Assembly: GCF_020886775.1 (NCBI RefSeq)
Contig: NZ_AP024525.1
Coordinates: 1,860,001 to 1,924,000 of the forward strand
Direction of reading: 5' to 3'
Source of the DNA: Sinomonas cyclohexanicum
Lineage (GTDB): Bacteria; Actinomycetota; Actinomycetes; Actinomycetales; Micrococcaceae
Length of the DNA stretch: 64,000 nt
Shown here: positions 62,263-64,000 of the stretch, piece by piece
Numbering within the stretch: position 1 is the first letter of the stretch
Layout of the letters: every line of letters begins with the position of its first letter
Translations under genes and position numbers: made by a program
The notes under the pieces: generated by a model
The model's database searches: none
What the model saw: only the letters and a program-made list of their open reading frames with translations
What the model was told of the DNA's origin: nothing

Positions 62263-62754
62263 TCAGGCCGCGCGGGAATGCTCTGTCAGCGCTGCGACGA
62301 GCTTGGACGGATGCCGGCTCGAGACGAGCCAATACGGTGTGCGGTCCTCGGGGTCGGTGAGCTCGACCCGCACCACCGGGGAGATCCAGCCGCGCAGGCA
62401 GAGGTAGGCGAGCCCATTGAGCCGCGGGCCGCGCTCGGCCGTGGCCTCCTCGCCGCTGAACGCCTCGACCTCGCCGGCGAACCCGAGCGGGAGCGTCGCC
62501 CGGCCTGCGCGGAACGTCGTCGTCGTGACCTGGACCAGCGGGGTCGATCCGATCAGTGCGACCGCGAGGATGATGAAGATCACGACGGCGGCGGTGAACC
62601 CTGCCGCGATGCTGATGGGGGCGAACACGAGGATTCCGGCGGCGGAGACGCCCACGGCGACCACCCAGACCCACCACGCGGGCCACAGCTTCTCGGAGTA
62701 GACGACGGGATCTGCGGTTCCCGCGCCGGGGGCGGGAGTCGTGGGCTCAGGCAT
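62263..62754 (-). CDS. DUF3093 membrane protein
   Basis: A 163-residue protein with two membrane helices at about 24-48 and 52-72 (WPAWWVWVVAVGVSAAGIL), then a soluble domain (FRAGRATLPLGFAGEVEAF; LCLRGWISPVVRVELTD). The family is found divergently beside dut in actinobacteria. Function unknown. ATG at 62754 is the first convincing start; the frame continues upstream but is antisense to dut. Confidence 0.87.
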   Translation of the reverse strand: MPEPTTPAPGAGTADPVVYSEKLWPAWWVWVVAVGVSAAGILVFAPISIAAGFTAAVVIFIILAVALIGSTPLVQVTTTTFRAGRATLPLGFAGEVEAFSGEEATAERGPRLNGLAYLCLRGWISPVVRVELTDPEDRTPYWLVSSRHPSKLVAALTEHSRAA

Positions 62755-62841
62755 GTCCCAAGCTTCCACCCGCGCCCCGCCGGGGACAAAACCGGCAGCG
62801 GGGGCGACGCCGGTGGGCGCCTGCACGGCACAGGGTCCCGC

Positions 62842-62847
62842 TAGAGT
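62842..62847 (+). promoter_or_regulatory. -10 box TAGAGT of a leaderless promoter
   Basis: TAGAGT lies 6 nt before the GTG start of dut. Confidence 0.45.
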
Positions 62848-62853
62848 TGACGG

Positions 62854-63351
62854 GTGAATGCCGAGCAGCAGACAGTTTCCGCCCCGGCGCCGGCCTGGGA
62901 GCCGACCCTCGACGTCGAGCTGAAGATGCTCGACGACGGACTCGAACCGCCGTCGTACGCCCACCAGGGGGACGCGGGCGCGGACCTGAGGGCCCGCGTC
63001 GACGTGACGCTGGCCCCCGGTGAGCGCGCGCTCGTCCCGACCGGCGTGAGCATCGCGCTCCCGTTCGGCTATGTGGCCCTCATCCATCCGCGCTCGGGAC
63101 TGGCCACCAAGCATGGCCTCACCGTGGTGAACGCCCCCGGCACGGTCGATGCGGGGTACCGCGGCGAGATCGCCGTGACGCTGCTCAACACCGACTCCAG
63201 CGCGACGCTCGAGCTCCGCCGCGGCGATAGAATCGCACAGATGGTGATCCAGCGCGTGGAGCACGCCAGGTTCGTCACCGTCCCGGAGCTGTCCGGATCC
63301 GTGCGGGGCGCGGGCGGGTTCGGCTCGACCGGCGGGTTCACTGCCCAGTAG
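62854..63351 (+). CDS. dut: Deoxyuridine triphosphatase
   Basis: Hydrolyses dUTP to dUMP, keeping uracil out of DNA. The 165-residue trimeric-type enzyme has all five motifs: DAGADLRAR (1), HPRSGLATKHG (2), NAPGTVDAGYRGE (3), RGDRIAQMV (4), and the C-terminal RGAGGFGSTG (5). GTG at 62854 is supported by a -10 box 6 nt upstream. It is followed by the DUF3710 gene after 42 nt. No phage context is implied; it lies outside the element. Confidence 0.96.
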   Translation: MNAEQQTVSAPAPAWEPTLDVELKMLDDGLEPPSYAHQGDAGADLRARVDVTLAPGERALVPTGVSIALPFGYVALIHPRSGLATKHGLTVVNAPGTVDAGYRGEIAVTLLNTDSSATLELRRGDRIAQMVIQRVEHARFVTVPELSGSVRGAGGFGSTGGFTAQ

Positions 63352-63393
63352 CCAGGGCTGCCGGCCCCACGCCGGCGAGACTAAGGAGTTTGT

Positions 63394-64000
63394 GTGGCAC
63401 TGTTCGGACGCGGCAAGAACGCCAAGCTGACGGCCGAGGACCCCTCGGTGCTCGGCCTGCCCGCGCAGAAGCGCAGCGAGCCGGACAAGAGCGGCTACGG
63501 GCGTGCCCAGAAGGGGCCCTTCGACGCGAGCGAGGCCAGCACCGAGATCGGATATGTGGACTTGGGGGCGATCCTCGTCCGTCCGGTGGACGGCGTCCAG
63601 CTCCGACTCGAACTCGAGGAAGCCACCCAGCGCGTGGTCGCGGTCACCATCGACCTGAACGGCTCGAACCTCCAGCTGCAGGCCTTCGCGGCGCCCCGCT
63701 CCGAGGGCCTCTGGGGCGAGATCCGCGCCCAGATCGCCCAGTCGGTGGCAAGCCAGGGCGGAATGGTCGAGGAGACAGAAGGCACCTTCGGCCCTGAGCT
63801 CATCGCGAGGCTCCCCGCGGACGCGTCGGGGGAGCGCCGCAGCTACCGCGCCGCGCGGTTCATGGGGGTCGATGGCCCGCGGTGGTTCCTCCGCGGTGTG
63901 CTCGGCGGGCCCGCAGCCGAGAATCGTGAGGCCTCCGCGGAGCTGGAGGACCTCTTCCGGCACGTCGTGGTGGACCGTGGGGAGTCGCCGCTCCCCCCGC
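63394..64000 (+). CDS. DUF3710 protein (3' end cut by window)
   Basis: The first 202 residues are visible: ALFGRGKNAK, then the conserved YVDLGAILVRP, QLRLELEEATQRV and GPRWFLRGVLGGPAA. This matches DUF3710, the gene that normally follows dut in actinobacteria. GTG at 63394 follows AAGGAG by 5 nt. The end is beyond the window. Function unknown. Confidence 0.9.
   Translation, partial: MALFGRGKNAKLTAEDPSVLGLPAQKRSEPDKSGYGRAQKGPFDASEASTEIGYVDLGAILVRPVDGVQLRLELEEATQRVVAVTIDLNGSNLQLQAFAAPRSEGLWGEIRAQIAQSVASQGGMVEETEGTFGPELIARLPADASGERRSYRAARFMGVDGPRWFLRGVLGGPAAENREASAELEDLFRHVVVDRGESPLPP

Noticed and set aside
62854-63351. dut as a phage-derived gene
   Set aside because: Phages carry dut often, but here it lies outside the element in the usual actinobacterial DUF3093-dut-DUF3710 order.

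Overview
The window is high-GC actinobacterial chromosome, most likely from Micrococcaceae (an Arthrobacter or Sinomonas-like organism). The evidence is the gene order glnE-glnA-lipA-lipB-sucB-lpd-pepA-rpoD-parE, actinobacterial families (DUF4191, DUF4192, DUF4193, DUF3071/SepH, DUF3710, DUF5998), a PAC2 protein, and many leaderless promoters in which a TAnnnT -10 box sits 6-7 nt before the start codon. Taxonomy is inferred from gene content, not from a search.

Left arm (1-25.7 kb), core metabolism. The 3' part of glnE is followed by a cupin gene, then glnA (with a GlnR-type box), an RDD membrane protein, DUF4191, lipA/lipB (lipoate synthesis) and an orphan protein kinase. Next come a tricorn-type S41 protease, OsmC, a small membrane protein, the lipoylated E2 and E3 of a 2-oxoacid dehydrogenase, leucyl aminopeptidase, PAC2, an MFS transporter, DUF4192 and the principal sigma factor rpoD. 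LipA/LipB make the cofactor carried by the E2 and reoxidised by the E3.

Mobile element (25717-40420, about 14.7 kb). It sits in the 3' end of rpoD. A 20-bp repeat of the last rpoD codons (18/20 identical) flanks it, and the hairpin that looks like the original rpoD terminator now lies just beyond the right end. In order it carries a tyrosine integrase, an excisionase-like HTH protein, and a winged-helix replication protein whose gene contains iteron-like palindromes. Then come small genes, a GNAT-like protein, a TIR-domain protein with a small partner, a serine resolvase, a TerS-like protein, a prohead-protease-like protein, a large tape-measure protein with a lytic domain and an Rmf-like protein. 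Last is a leftward operon of three unknown genes. No large terminase, portal, major capsid, tail-tube, lysis or recognisable repressor gene is present. This suits a phage satellite (PICI-like) or a cleanly deleted prophage; I favour the satellite as a testable hypothesis.

Right arm (40.4-64 kb), core again. A DUF7455 zinc protein and parE precede a BlaI-type repressor/M56 peptidase pair divergent from cydA-cydB-cydDC. Three identical-format TTCTAC-N5-GTAGAA dyads in that divergent region predict BlaI control of cytochrome bd. Two DinB-like proteins, parC, a GNAT/acyl-CoA-synthetase fusion, DUF5998, a type I phosphodiesterase, thymidine kinase, SepH, DUF4193, DUF3093, dut and the start of a DUF3710 gene follow.

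Four conserved genes (glnA, sucB, parE and the phosphodiesterase) are frameshifted. Most of the shifts lie in G/C runs and repair to normal-length products, so sequencing or assembly errors are the most economical explanation. No tRNA, rRNA, CRISPR array or insertion sequence was seen.
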